Assembly: GCA_003021285.1 (NCBI GenBank)
Contig: PXQO01000049.1
Location: forward strand, 25,937-62,528
Reading direction: 5' to 3'
Source: Halobacteriales archaeon QH_2_65_14
Lineage (GTDB): Archaea; Halobacteriota; Halobacteria; Halobacteriales; Haloarculaceae
DNA: 36,592 nucleotides
The position numbers and the translations under genes are program-made. The notes under the pieces are model-generated. The model did no database searches. It was not told where the DNA came from and worked only from the letters and a program-made list of their open reading frames with translations. This document shows positions 8,680-15,099 of the stretch, piece by piece; positions within the stretch are counted from its first letter, which is position 1, and the number at the start of each line of letters is the position of its first letter.

Positions 8680-8790
8680 CGCCGTTGCGACGCTCTCGAC
8701 GCACCGGTCGTGGTCGTCGTTGTGCCACGTGCCGAGTCCGAGCATCGGCATTCAGTTCGCTACCGGGACGTCTACCGGAATCAATGTCAT
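8680..8790 (-). pseudogene. Aldo/keto reductase N-terminal remnant
   Basis: From an ATG at 8790 the minus strand reads MTLIPVDVPVAN, then a TGA, then MPMLGLGTWHNDDHDRCVES followed by VATA. MLGLGTW...CVESVATAL is the classic opening of aldo/keto reductases, which reduce carbonyls with NADPH. In intact relatives a Gly commonly follows the Asn; GGA to TGA is one substitution. After VATA the similarity stops abruptly near 8680 and the promoter of the membrane gene begins. The rest of the reductase, about 240 residues with the catalytic Tyr and Lys, is absent. This is a truncated relic carrying a stop. Confidence 0.6.
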
Positions 8791-8860
8791 GTCCGTCCCC
8801 CGGGAAAGCACAGTCAAAGGGGTTGTGGAAGGGAGAGGGGACTTGCTGGCGGCGTACAGC

Positions 8861-10111
8861 TCACCAGGTGAGCCCCTCGTAGGTGATGCCGTCGCGGCGC
8901 TCCACGACCCGCCGGCCGTCGACGACGACGGGGTCGGCCATCCGGTCGAACTCCTCGTCGAGCGCCGCGAACTCGTCCCAGTCCGTGACGACGGCGGCAC
9001 CGTGCGCACCGTCGAGCGCCTCGGCCGCCGAGGCGGCGTGGTCGAGGTCCGGGAACTCCTCGGCGAGCGTCGCCACGGGGTCGTAGGCGACGACCGACGC
9101 GCCCCGCTTCCGGAGTCCCTCGATGACGGGGATCGCCCGGGTGTTGCGCGTGTCGTCCGTTCCGGGTTTGAACGCCAGCCCGAGAACGGCAATCCGCTTG
9201 CCCTCGACGTCGACGTGCTCGTCGAGCAGCGAGAGCAGCCGTTCGGGCTGGCGGTCGTTGACCGCGTGTGCAGCGGCCAGCATCTCGGGTTCGTACTCCT
9301 GTTCCCGCGCCGCGTGGATCAACGCGCTGGTGTCCTTGGGGAAACAACTGCCGCCCCACCCCACCCCCGACCGGAGGAACGCCGATCCGATGCGTGGATC
9401 GAGACCGATGGCGTCGGCGACCTCGTAGGTGTCGACGTCGTAGGCCTTGCAGACGTTCCCGATGTCGTTGATGAGGCTGATCTTGCTCGCGAGGAACGCG
9501 TTGTTCGCGTACTTGATCATCATCGCCTCCCGGAGCCCCGTGCGGACGACTGCCGGGTCGGCCGACTCGATGAGCCCCGCGTACAGCGTTTCGAGGCGCT
9601 CGTAGGCGACCTCGTCGGCCGACCCGATGACGATCTTGTGCGGGTTCCGGAAGTCCTCCAGTGCCGACCCCTCGCGCTGGAACTCGGGGTTGGCCGCCAG
9701 CGTCGCCTCACCCAGAAGGGGGTCGATTCGCTCTTCGAGCACGTCCGGGATGACGGTGCTTTTGATCGCCACGACGTGGTCCTCGCCGACGACCGCCCCG
9801 AGCGACTCGGCGGCGGTCTCGACGTAGGACGGGTCGATGGCACCGTCCTCCCGGGCGGGCGTCTGGACGGCGAGAATCGTCACCGCCGTGTCGGCGATGT
9901 CGTCGTAGTCGGTCGTGGCCGACAGGCGGTGGCCGCTGTGGCGTGCGACCAGTTCGTCGACGCCCGGTTCCTCGATGGGGGATTCCCCCGCCTCGATAGC
10001 CGCCACCACGTCGGGGTCGATATCGACCGCCGTGACCTCGTGGCCGAGGTCCGCCAGGGCGGCCGCAATCGTCGTTCCGACGTAGCCGGAGCCGACAACA
10101 CTGGCCTTCAT
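8861..10111 (-). CDS. aglM: UDP-glucose 6-dehydrogenase (AglM-type)
   Basis: The 416-aa protein has the three-part UDP-glucose/GDP-mannose dehydrogenase layout. The N-terminal NAD Rossmann fold opens with [15 protein letters not shown] and DIDP. The central helical domain holds [18 protein letters not shown] and the catalytic cysteine in [16 protein letters not shown]. The C-terminal sugar-binding domain has [18 protein letters not shown]. It oxidises UDP-glucose twice to UDP-glucuronate in the cytosol. In Haloferax the equivalent AglM supplies uronic acid for S-layer N-glycosylation. It follows aglF after 4 nt, so the two form an operon. All key residues appear intact. Activity on UDP-GlcNAc or GDP-Man derivatives cannot be excluded from sequence. 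Confidence 0.9.
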   Translation of the reverse strand: MKASVVGSGYVGTTIAAALADLGHEVTAVDIDPDVVAAIEAGESPIEEPGVDELVARHSGHRLSATTDYDDIADTAVTILAVQTPAREDGAIDPSYVETAAESLGAVVGEDHVVAIKSTVIPDVLEERIDPLLGEATLAANPEFQREGSALEDFRNPHKIVIGSADEVAYERLETLYAGLIESADPAVVRTGLREAMMIKYANNAFLASKISLINDIGNVCKAYDVDTYEVADAIGLDPRIGSAFLRSGVGWGGSCFPKDTSALIHAAREQEYEPEMLAAAHAVNDRQPERLLSLLDEHVDVEGKRIAVLGLAFKPGTDDTRNTRAIPVIEGLRKRGASVVAYDPVATLAEEFPDLDHAASAAEALDGAHGAAVVTDWDEFAALDEEFDRMADPVVVDGRRVVERRDGITYEGLTW

Positions 10112-10115
10112 GCGA

Positions 10116-10877
10116 CTAGACGGCGCTTCCTTCGTCCTCGGGTTCCTCGTCGAACTCCCCGCCGTCCCCGTCGCGGATGCGCTGTTCGGCCTCCTCCCGG
10201 TCCTCGGGATAGCCGACGTCGACGCGCCAGCCGTCCATCCGGATGGCGTCGATGGTCCGCCCGGAGTGGATCAGCAGATCGACGGCGTCCGAGAGTTCGA
10301 ACTCGTCACGGTCGGAGGGCTGGACGAGATGGCAGGCGTGGAAAATCTTCGGCGTGAACGTGTAGAACCCGGTCATCACGAGGTTCGTCGGTGGGTCGTC
10401 GGGTTTCTCGACCACCTCGACGATCTCGCCGTACTCGTTGGTGTCACAGACGCCGTACCGGGTGGCCTCGTCCATCGGGACCTCCTCGACGAGGAAGGCG
10501 GCGTCCGCGCGGGACTCGCGCTGGCGGTTGAGGACGTCCCCCAGGTTGGCCCGGAAGACGTTGTCGCCGAGCATCAACACGAAGTCGTCGTCGATGTGGG
10601 ACTCCGCGGTGAGCAACGCGTGGGCCAGTCCCTTCTGCTCGCGCTGGTGGGTGTAGGTGATCGGAACGCCCCGATACTCGTCGTCGTAGCGCTCGATGAT
10701 CTGTTCTTTCTTGTAACCGACGACGACGATGAGTTCGTCGACGTCGAGTTCGATGAGGTTGTCGAAGACGTCCTCGATGAGCGGTTTGCCGTCCACCTCG
10801 ACCAGTGCCTTCGGCTTGTCCTCGGTGAGGGGACGGAGACGCGTCCCCTTGCCGGCGGCTAACACAACTGCTTTCAT
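10116..10877 (-). CDS. aglF: Glucose-1-phosphate nucleotidyltransferase (AglF-type)
   Basis: The 253-aa protein begins [18 protein letters not shown], the nucleotide-binding signature of sugar-1-phosphate nucleotidyltransferases, with the [10 protein letters not shown] lysine, LMLGDNVF metal site and VVEKPDDP. It lacks the C-terminal left-handed helix acetyltransferase domain, so it is a pure nucleotidyltransferase. Together with aglM directly downstream, it should make UDP-glucose for conversion to UDP-glucuronate, as AglF does in Haloferax volcanii. dTTP use is the family alternative. The track ORF begins six codons upstream (MSEHIA), but the TATA box at 10901-10910 is about 28 nt from the ATG at 10877, so the shorter start is favoured. 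The C-terminal tail is very acidic ([11 protein letters not shown]). Confidence 0.88.
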   Translation of the reverse strand: MKAVVLAAGKGTRLRPLTEDKPKALVEVDGKPLIEDVFDNLIELDVDELIVVVGYKKEQIIERYDDEYRGVPITYTHQREQKGLAHALLTAESHIDDDFVLMLGDNVFRANLGDVLNRQRESRADAAFLVEEVPMDEATRYGVCDTNEYGEIVEVVEKPDDPPTNLVMTGFYTFTPKIFHACHLVQPSDRDEFELSDAVDLLIHSGRTIDAIRMDGWRVDVGYPEDREEAEQRIRDGDGGEFDEEPEDEGSAV

Positions 10878-10900
10878 TGCTATATGCTCCGACATTCTAC

Positions 10901-10910
10901 GGTATATATC
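10901..10910 (-). promoter_or_regulatory. TATA box of the aglF-aglM operon
   Basis: Minus-strand GATATATACC is a strong TATA match about 28 nt upstream of the ATG at 10877, implying a leaderless mRNA. A MITE ends only 16 nt further upstream, so upstream promoter elements may have been displaced. Confidence 0.7.
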
Positions 10911-10926
10911 TTGGGAGCGATTCGAC

Positions 10927-11125
10927 GGAACTGTTCAGAGAAGAGATTCTCAAAGAGAACTGCGACCAGCATGAAAGCCCCGGCTTGCTGAACTCCCGCG
11001 ACTCGTTGCGGTCCTCGGCCTGTAAGCACCGCAGTGCAACGAGGAGCGCAGCGAGTCACAGCCCGCGAGCGCCTCGGGGCTTTCATGCTGTTCCCGACTC
11101 CAACATTGCTTATCTGAACGCGACC
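10927..11125 (-). mobile_element. MITE copy 1 (about 199 bp, IS6-like ends) with 8-bp target duplication
   Basis: The left end GGAACTGTTCAGAGAAG and the reverse complement of the right end GGTCGCGTTCAGATAAG match at 12 of 17 positions and both start with GG. The direct repeat GATTCGAC flanks the element at 10919-10926 and 11126-11133. Internally, AGCATGAAAGCCCCG near the left end pairs with CGGGGCTTTCATGCT near the right end around a GC-rich core, so the element can fold into a long hairpin. There is no transposase. An 8-bp duplication and GG-starting ends fit IS6-family derivatives; the family call is inference. A related copy lies at 35380-35562 in the opposite orientation. Confidence 0.75.
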
Positions 11126-11172
11126 GATTCGACAGTATTCGGAAATTCTCGGATGACGGGAGCCGGAACCGC

Positions 11173-11610
11173 TCAATCGAGGGGTTTCTCCATCTCGACG
11201 TGCGGGATGCCGGCCTCGTCGAAGACGTCGCTCGTCGTCTCGTACCCCAGTTTCTCGTAGAACTCCTCGACCGGGACCTGGGCGTACAGGAGCACCCGCG
11301 AACAGCCCTGCTTGCGAGCCTCGGATTCGAGGAGGTCCATCAGCCGCCGGCCGAGTCCCTCCCCCCGGTGTTCGCTGCGAACGGCGACGCGCTCGACCTT
11401 CGCCAGCCCCGATTCGGGCATCCGGAGCCGTGCGGTGCCGACCGGCCGGCCGCCGTCGTAGAGGACGTAGTGGATGGCGTCGTCGTCCAGCCCGTCCCAC
11501 TCCTCGGCCCCGGAGACGTCCTGCTCGTCGACGAACACGTCCTGTCTGACGTCGAACGCATGCGAAAGCTCGCCCTCGCCCGGAATCCGCCGGACGCCGT
11601 ACTCCGTCAT
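11173..11610 (-). CDS. GNAT family N-acetyltransferase (ElaA-like)
   Basis: The 145-aa protein has the single GNAT fold. The N-terminal AFDVRQDVFVDEQDVSGAEEWDG is typical of the ElaA-like subgroup. The acetyl-CoA pyrophosphate loop is VRSEHRGEGLGRRLMDLLE (Q/RxxGxG/A), followed by VLLYAQVPVEEFYEKLGYE. It transfers an acetyl group from acetyl-CoA to an amine; the acceptor is unknown. It is transcribed divergently from the zinc-ribbon/HTH gene at 11701, with a shared 90-bp intergenic region that carries a palindrome, so both genes could be affected by the same regulator. Confidence 0.88.
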   Translation of the reverse strand: MTEYGVRRIPGEGELSHAFDVRQDVFVDEQDVSGAEEWDGLDDDAIHYVLYDGGRPVGTARLRMPESGLAKVERVAVRSEHRGEGLGRRLMDLLESEARKQGCSRVLLYAQVPVEEFYEKLGYETTSDVFDEAGIPHVEMEKPLD

Positions 11611-11680
11611 CGGACTCTCGTTGGCCCGCGTGCAATCTGTGTGTTTCGACTCCGACCGAGCAACACTGTTATTACCGTAG

Positions 11681-11702
11681 ATTGCATCATTTTTGATGCA
11701 AT
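11681..11702. promoter_or_regulatory. Perfect 9-bp palindrome spanning the start codon of the HTH gene
   Basis: ATTGCATCA and TGATGCAAT form perfect 9-bp arms separated by TTTT. The right arm overlaps the A and T of the ATG at 11701, and the arms sit between the TATA-like TTATTACC (about 11669-11676) and the start. A protein bound there would block initiation of a leaderless transcript, so this looks like an operator, perhaps autoregulatory. Confidence 0.6.
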
Positions 11703-12132
11703 GGTCGAGTCAGACACTGAACCGGACGAGGCCGGGGAAGGCGGAGAACATTCGGACGACAGCACGGTCGAACGGGCGTTCACCTGCACGTTCTGTGGCT
11801 TCCCGATGACCCACGAGGCGGCTCCGTTGCAGGCGGAGGTCAGTTCCATCTGTCACAACTGCGGGGACTGGACCGTGCAGTCGGCGGACCGCGGGGAGCT
11901 GTTCGATGCGGTGCACGACGCCGCCGGGGACCTCGCGGGCGAGGTGCTGACCGAGCGACAGGCCCGTGCTTACCTGCTCCGGGAAGTGCTCGGTTCCGAC
12001 CGGGAGACGGCCGCCGAGGCGATGGACAGTACGGCCTCCAACGTCGACAACCTCCACCAGCGGGCGAAGGAGAAAATCGACGACGCCAGACGGGTAATCG
12101 ACGAACTCGACCGCCTGCAACCCGACGAATAA
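11701..12132 (+). CDS. Zinc-ribbon / sigma-region-4-like HTH protein
   Basis: The 143-aa protein has three parts. The first is an acidic disordered N-terminus (about residues 1-28). The second is a zinc ribbon with CTFCGFPMTHEAAP and CHNCGDW, giving two CxxC pairs (about residues 31-64). The third is a C-terminal helical domain, LTERQARAYLLREVLGSDRE then TAAEAMDSTASNVDNLHQRAKEKI, which resembles the region-4-type helix-turn-helix seen in many haloarchaeal DNA-binding proteins. It is probably a transcriptional regulator; the target is unknown. The start at 11701 is preferred over the track start at 11200, which is antisense to GNAT. A perfect palindrome overlaps this start codon. Confidence 0.8.
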   Translation: MVESDTEPDEAGEGGEHSDDSTVERAFTCTFCGFPMTHEAAPLQAEVSSICHNCGDWTVQSADRGELFDAVHDAAGDLAGEVLTERQARAYLLREVLGSDRETAAEAMDSTASNVDNLHQRAKEKIDDARRVIDELDRLQPDE

Positions 12133-12163
12133 TTTCTTGTGCGAAACGAGGGCTCTAGTCAGT

Positions 12164-13060
12164 ATGAGTGAGCGGTCGTCGTCGATTCCCCAGCCCGAAC
12201 GGGAGGGGACGCTCGAACTGTCGGACGGCCGGGTGCTGGGCTACGCCGAGTACGGTCCACGGGACGGAGAGCCGCTCCTGTTCTTTCACGGCACGCCGGG
12301 GTCGCGCTACACGCGGGTTCCCGAGACGTCGATTCTCGACGAACGCGGGGTCAGGCAGGTCACGCTGGAGCGGCCGGGCTTTGGGCGGTCGACCTACGAC
12401 GGCGAGCGGGAACTCCTCGACTGGCCGGACGACGTGTCCGAGGCGGCGGACGCACTCGGGTTCGACCGGTTCGCCGTTGCTGGCAGCTCCGGCGGTGGGC
12501 CGTTCGCGCTCGCCTGTGGCGCTCGCATCCCCGAGCGACTCACGGGCGCCGGCGTGGTCGGTGGGCTGGGTCCGCTCGACGCGCCGGGCGCAACCGAGGG
12601 CATGGAGCTGACGAACCGCATCGGGTTCAAACTCGCCACCGTACCGCTGGTCCTGCGGCCGTTTCTGTGGCGACGGATACGGAAAATCCGGCGCGACCCC
12701 GAGGGGTTCGTCGACGCCTGGGCCGAAAGTGCCGCCGACCCGGACGCCCGGATTCTCCAGCAACCGGACGTGCGAGCCGTCTTTTGCCAGAACTTCCCCG
12801 AGGCCGTCCGGCAGGGGACGAAAGCGCCGCTGTACGAGACCCGACTGCACGTTCGACCGTGGGGGTTCGACCTCGCGGACATTCCGGTTCACGTCCACGT
12901 CTGGCACGGCGGACGGGATGCGTTCACGCCGGTGTCGATGGCGCGCCACGTCGCCGACGAGATTCCCTCCAGCAGTGCCCACATCTACCCCGACGAGGGG
13001 CACCTGCTCCACTACGAGTACTGGGACGAGATGCTCTCGACGCTCGCCCTGGCGGCGTGA
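12164..13060 (+). CDS. Alpha/beta hydrolase
   Basis: The 298-aa protein has a standard alpha/beta-hydrolase fold. The oxyanion region is LLFFHGTPGSRYTR, the nucleophile elbow AGSSGGGPFAL carries the catalytic serine, the acid is in HVWHGGRDAFTP and the histidine in DEGHLLHYEYW. A lid-type helical insertion lies between about residues 150 and 225 (ATVPLVLRPFLWRRIRKIRR). It could be an esterase, lipase-like enzyme or haloperoxidase-like hydrolase; the sequence does not fix the substrate. The ATG at 12164 (MSERSSSIPQPEREG) is chosen over an upstream TTG. It starts 31 nt after the HTH gene on the same strand and may be co-transcribed with it. Confidence 0.9.
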   Translation: MSERSSSIPQPEREGTLELSDGRVLGYAEYGPRDGEPLLFFHGTPGSRYTRVPETSILDERGVRQVTLERPGFGRSTYDGERELLDWPDDVSEAADALGFDRFAVAGSSGGGPFALACGARIPERLTGAGVVGGLGPLDAPGATEGMELTNRIGFKLATVPLVLRPFLWRRIRKIRRDPEGFVDAWAESAADPDARILQQPDVRAVFCQNFPEAVRQGTKAPLYETRLHVRPWGFDLADIPVHVHVWHGGRDAFTPVSMARHVADEIPSSSAHIYPDEGHLLHYEYWDEMLSTLALAA

Positions 13061-13073
13061 CGGGTCCGGAGGC

Positions 13074-14117
13074 TCACTCCCCGGCGAGCCACTCGATCCA
13101 CTCGCCGTAGGCGGCGTGCGTTGCGAGTTCCCGTTCTAACGGATCGCCGTCCTCGAAGGCGACGTGTCGGTAGGTGGGCGTTCCGGTCGGGGAGTCGGGG
13201 TCTCCCGACAGCCAGTGAACGGGGCGCTCCCGGCTCGCATCGCGGAGCGTCGCACGGAGCGACGCCACCTCGTCGTCCTCGAACTGGTAGAGGGTGAGCG
13301 TGCTGAACACGCAGGGCGTCGCCTCGTCGGGCAGGTCGGCGAGGACGTCCGGCAGCACGTCCAGCGCGTCGCCCGCGACGAGCGCTGGCGGGTCCTCGCG
13401 GGCGAGGTCGATTGCGGCCGCGAGCCGCTCGTGTCGCCGTAGCTGGTCGGGGATCACCAGCGCCCGGAGCCAGCTCGCGTCGGCCTCGTCGGTGACCGAG
13501 AGGGGATTCAGGTCGATGCCCACCCGCTCGGCCACGTCCGGAGACGACCCGGGGAGGGGTGGCCGGCGCTCGCCCCGGAGTTCCGAGCGGATTTCCACCG
13601 GCGAGTCGGGGTCGCCCCGGACGAGTGGGCCGGCGTCGGTCGCGTACTCGTACCGATAGCGGTCCCACAGGAGGTTGAGCCCGGCGCTCGCCCCGACTTC
13701 GACGAGCGCGAGCGGCTCGTCCGCCCGCCGGGCAACGGACGCGAACGCGGGCAGCAGGACCGCCCCACGGCCGACCTAGTTGGTCTGGACGCGCCGGGTC
13801 GAGGCGATGTCGGGAATGGTCCCTTCGTGGGCGAGACAGAACGACTCGAACTGCTCGACCGGAGCCCCCTCGTCCGGGTCCCGCGGGTCGTCGACGCAAG
13901 TCGGGTAGTACTCCCGGAGCGGGTGCTCAGCGCCGTCGAGCAACAGCGCGTGAACGGCCCCGAGCAACAGGTTCGGTGCGGGCTGGCCTGCCGGCGTGTC
14001 CGCGACCATGTCGAGCAGTGCCGGAGAATCCATGGCACCGCGAGCGAGGCGCTCGTAGAGTGGGGAAACGTCACTCGCCCAGTCCGCGTACCATTCGAAC
14101 TCCGAGCGCACACTCAT
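13074..14117 (-). pseudogene. DUF2332 family protein with in-frame TAG stop
   Basis: From the ATG at 14117 (MSVRSEFEWYADWASDVSPL) one continuous frame of 348 codons runs to 13074, broken only by TAG at 13776-13778. The residues around it read RRVQTN(stop)VGRGAVLLPAF. The family normally has Glu there (QTNEVGR), so GAG to TAG is a single substitution. The rest is intact: LVEVGASAGLNLLWDRY (a glycine-rich methyltransferase-like motif), CVFSTLTLYQF and HVAFEDGDPLE. DUF2332 has no settled function, although the VGASAGLNL motif suggests a nucleotide- or SAM-binding fold. Readthrough as pyrrolysine is very unlikely in haloarchaea; mutation or base-call error is more likely. Two track ORFs (13776-14117 and 13074-13598) are halves of this gene. 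Confidence 0.82.
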
Positions 14118-14139
14118 GGCGGTATCGGTCGGGCCGAGC

Positions 14140-14874
14140 TTACTGGTACATCCCGAGAGGCTGGGCCTGCGAACTCTCCTCGTCGGCCTGCTGCATCTGC
14201 TTGGCGAGTTTCTCCCGTGCCTTGGAGATTTCCTCGGCCTGTTCGACGAGCGAGTCGGTCTCGACGTCGACGCCCGCGATGGGTTCGACCGCGTCGACGA
14301 GAATGACGCGGGCCGCCTCGGGGTCGGGGAACTTGGCGTTGGCCTGGACGACCAGCCCGATACAGTCCAGTCCCTGCTCGCAGGCCTCCGCGAGCAACGC
14401 CCCGGTCGGGCCGCGGATCATGCCGTTCTCGGTCGGCGTATCGATGTCGTGTTCGGCCAGCAACTCCTCGCCCCGCCCGAACCCGACGCCGTAGAGGTCC
14501 GGACGACCGTCTTTCTCCCCGGGAAGCCCGCTCAGACAGAGCGGCACGACATCCTCCTGGGCGAACCACCCGGCGATGCAGGTCGCAAACTCGGGCGCGG
14601 CCTGTGGCGAAACGGGGACGTCGCTCTGGAGCACGAGCAGGTCGTGTTCCTCGTCGGCGTAGATGCGCACCGGCTGTCTGACCTGCCGGTTCCCCGCCTC
14701 GTAGACCGCGACGCGCGGTAACCCGTCGCAGTAACACGAGGCGTAGTGGGTCATCTCGAACGTCTCGACGAGGTGGTCGGCCGTGATCTTGCCGACCAGC
14801 CCGACACCCGGCATCCCCTCGACGAGCACTGGCGAGTCCAGCGTCAGGTCAGTGTGGACCTCGATGTGTGCCAT
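14140..14874 (-). CDS. PAC2 family protein (proteasome assembly chaperone-like)
   Basis: The 244-aa protein has the PAC2 fold signature: VLVEGMPGVGLVGKITADHLVE near the start, then HDLLVLQSDVPVSPQ and the central LSGLPGEKDGRPDLYGVG. The C-terminal ESSQAQPLGMYQ ends in a short hydrophobic tail, the feature (HbYX-like) by which such proteins can dock on 20S proteasomes. The last helix region (SLVEQAEEISKAREKLAKQM) is coiled-coil-like. By family knowledge it may act in proteasome assembly or as an ATP-independent cofactor; archaeal homologues are widespread. A TATA box 27 nt upstream supports the ATG at 14874. Confidence 0.88.
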   Translation of the reverse strand: MAHIEVHTDLTLDSPVLVEGMPGVGLVGKITADHLVETFEMTHYASCYCDGLPRVAVYEAGNRQVRQPVRIYADEEHDLLVLQSDVPVSPQAAPEFATCIAGWFAQEDVVPLCLSGLPGEKDGRPDLYGVGFGRGEELLAEHDIDTPTENGMIRGPTGALLAEACEQGLDCIGLVVQANAKFPDPEAARVILVDAVEPIAGVDVETDSLVEQAEEISKAREKLAKQMQQADEESSQAQPLGMYQ

Positions 14875-14896
14875 ACCCGTGAGGTGGGTCGCCCTG

Positions 14897-14906
14897 AACT
14901 TAAACG
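14897..14906 (-). promoter_or_regulatory. TATA box of the PAC2 gene
   Basis: Minus-strand CGTTTAAGTT is centred about 27 nt upstream of the ATG at 14874, fitting a leaderless mRNA. Confidence 0.6.
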
Positions 14907-15060
14907 TCGGCGGTCGAAAGCAGGATGCTCCCTGCTGTGGCGGGCATATACCCGCGGCCTGGCGGGTAAACGCCCGAACCCGCGAACACTCCGACGAAAA
15001 AATGCCCGGCGACAGACGGAAAACGTCGACGGGAACGGATGGAACTGACGGTCAAGCGGC

Positions 15061-15071
15061 AAGTATAAATA
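15061..15071 (+). promoter_or_regulatory. TATA box of the M14 peptidase gene
   Basis: The sequence aagtataaata lies 29-39 nt upstream of the ATG at 15100. The rest of the 225-bp gap between the divergent PAC2 and M14 genes is GC-rich and holds no other gene I can see. Confidence 0.65.
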
Positions 15072-15099
15072 CAGTACCCATAACAGTTGGAGTATCTCC

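Noticed and set aside
8441-10357. 638-aa plus-strand ORF
   Set aside because: Antisense to aglM and the membrane gene; no domain, and codon use is that of a GC-rich shadow frame.
10940-11110. Protein-coding gene within the MITE (MKAPRRSRAVTRCAPRC...)
   Set aside because: The reading frame is produced by the hairpin sequence, is not preserved between the two MITE copies, and has no promoter.
13776-13778. TAG as a pyrrolysine codon
   Set aside because: Haloarchaea are not known to use pyrrolysine, no pyl genes are visible, and GAG to TAG is a simple substitution of a conserved Glu.
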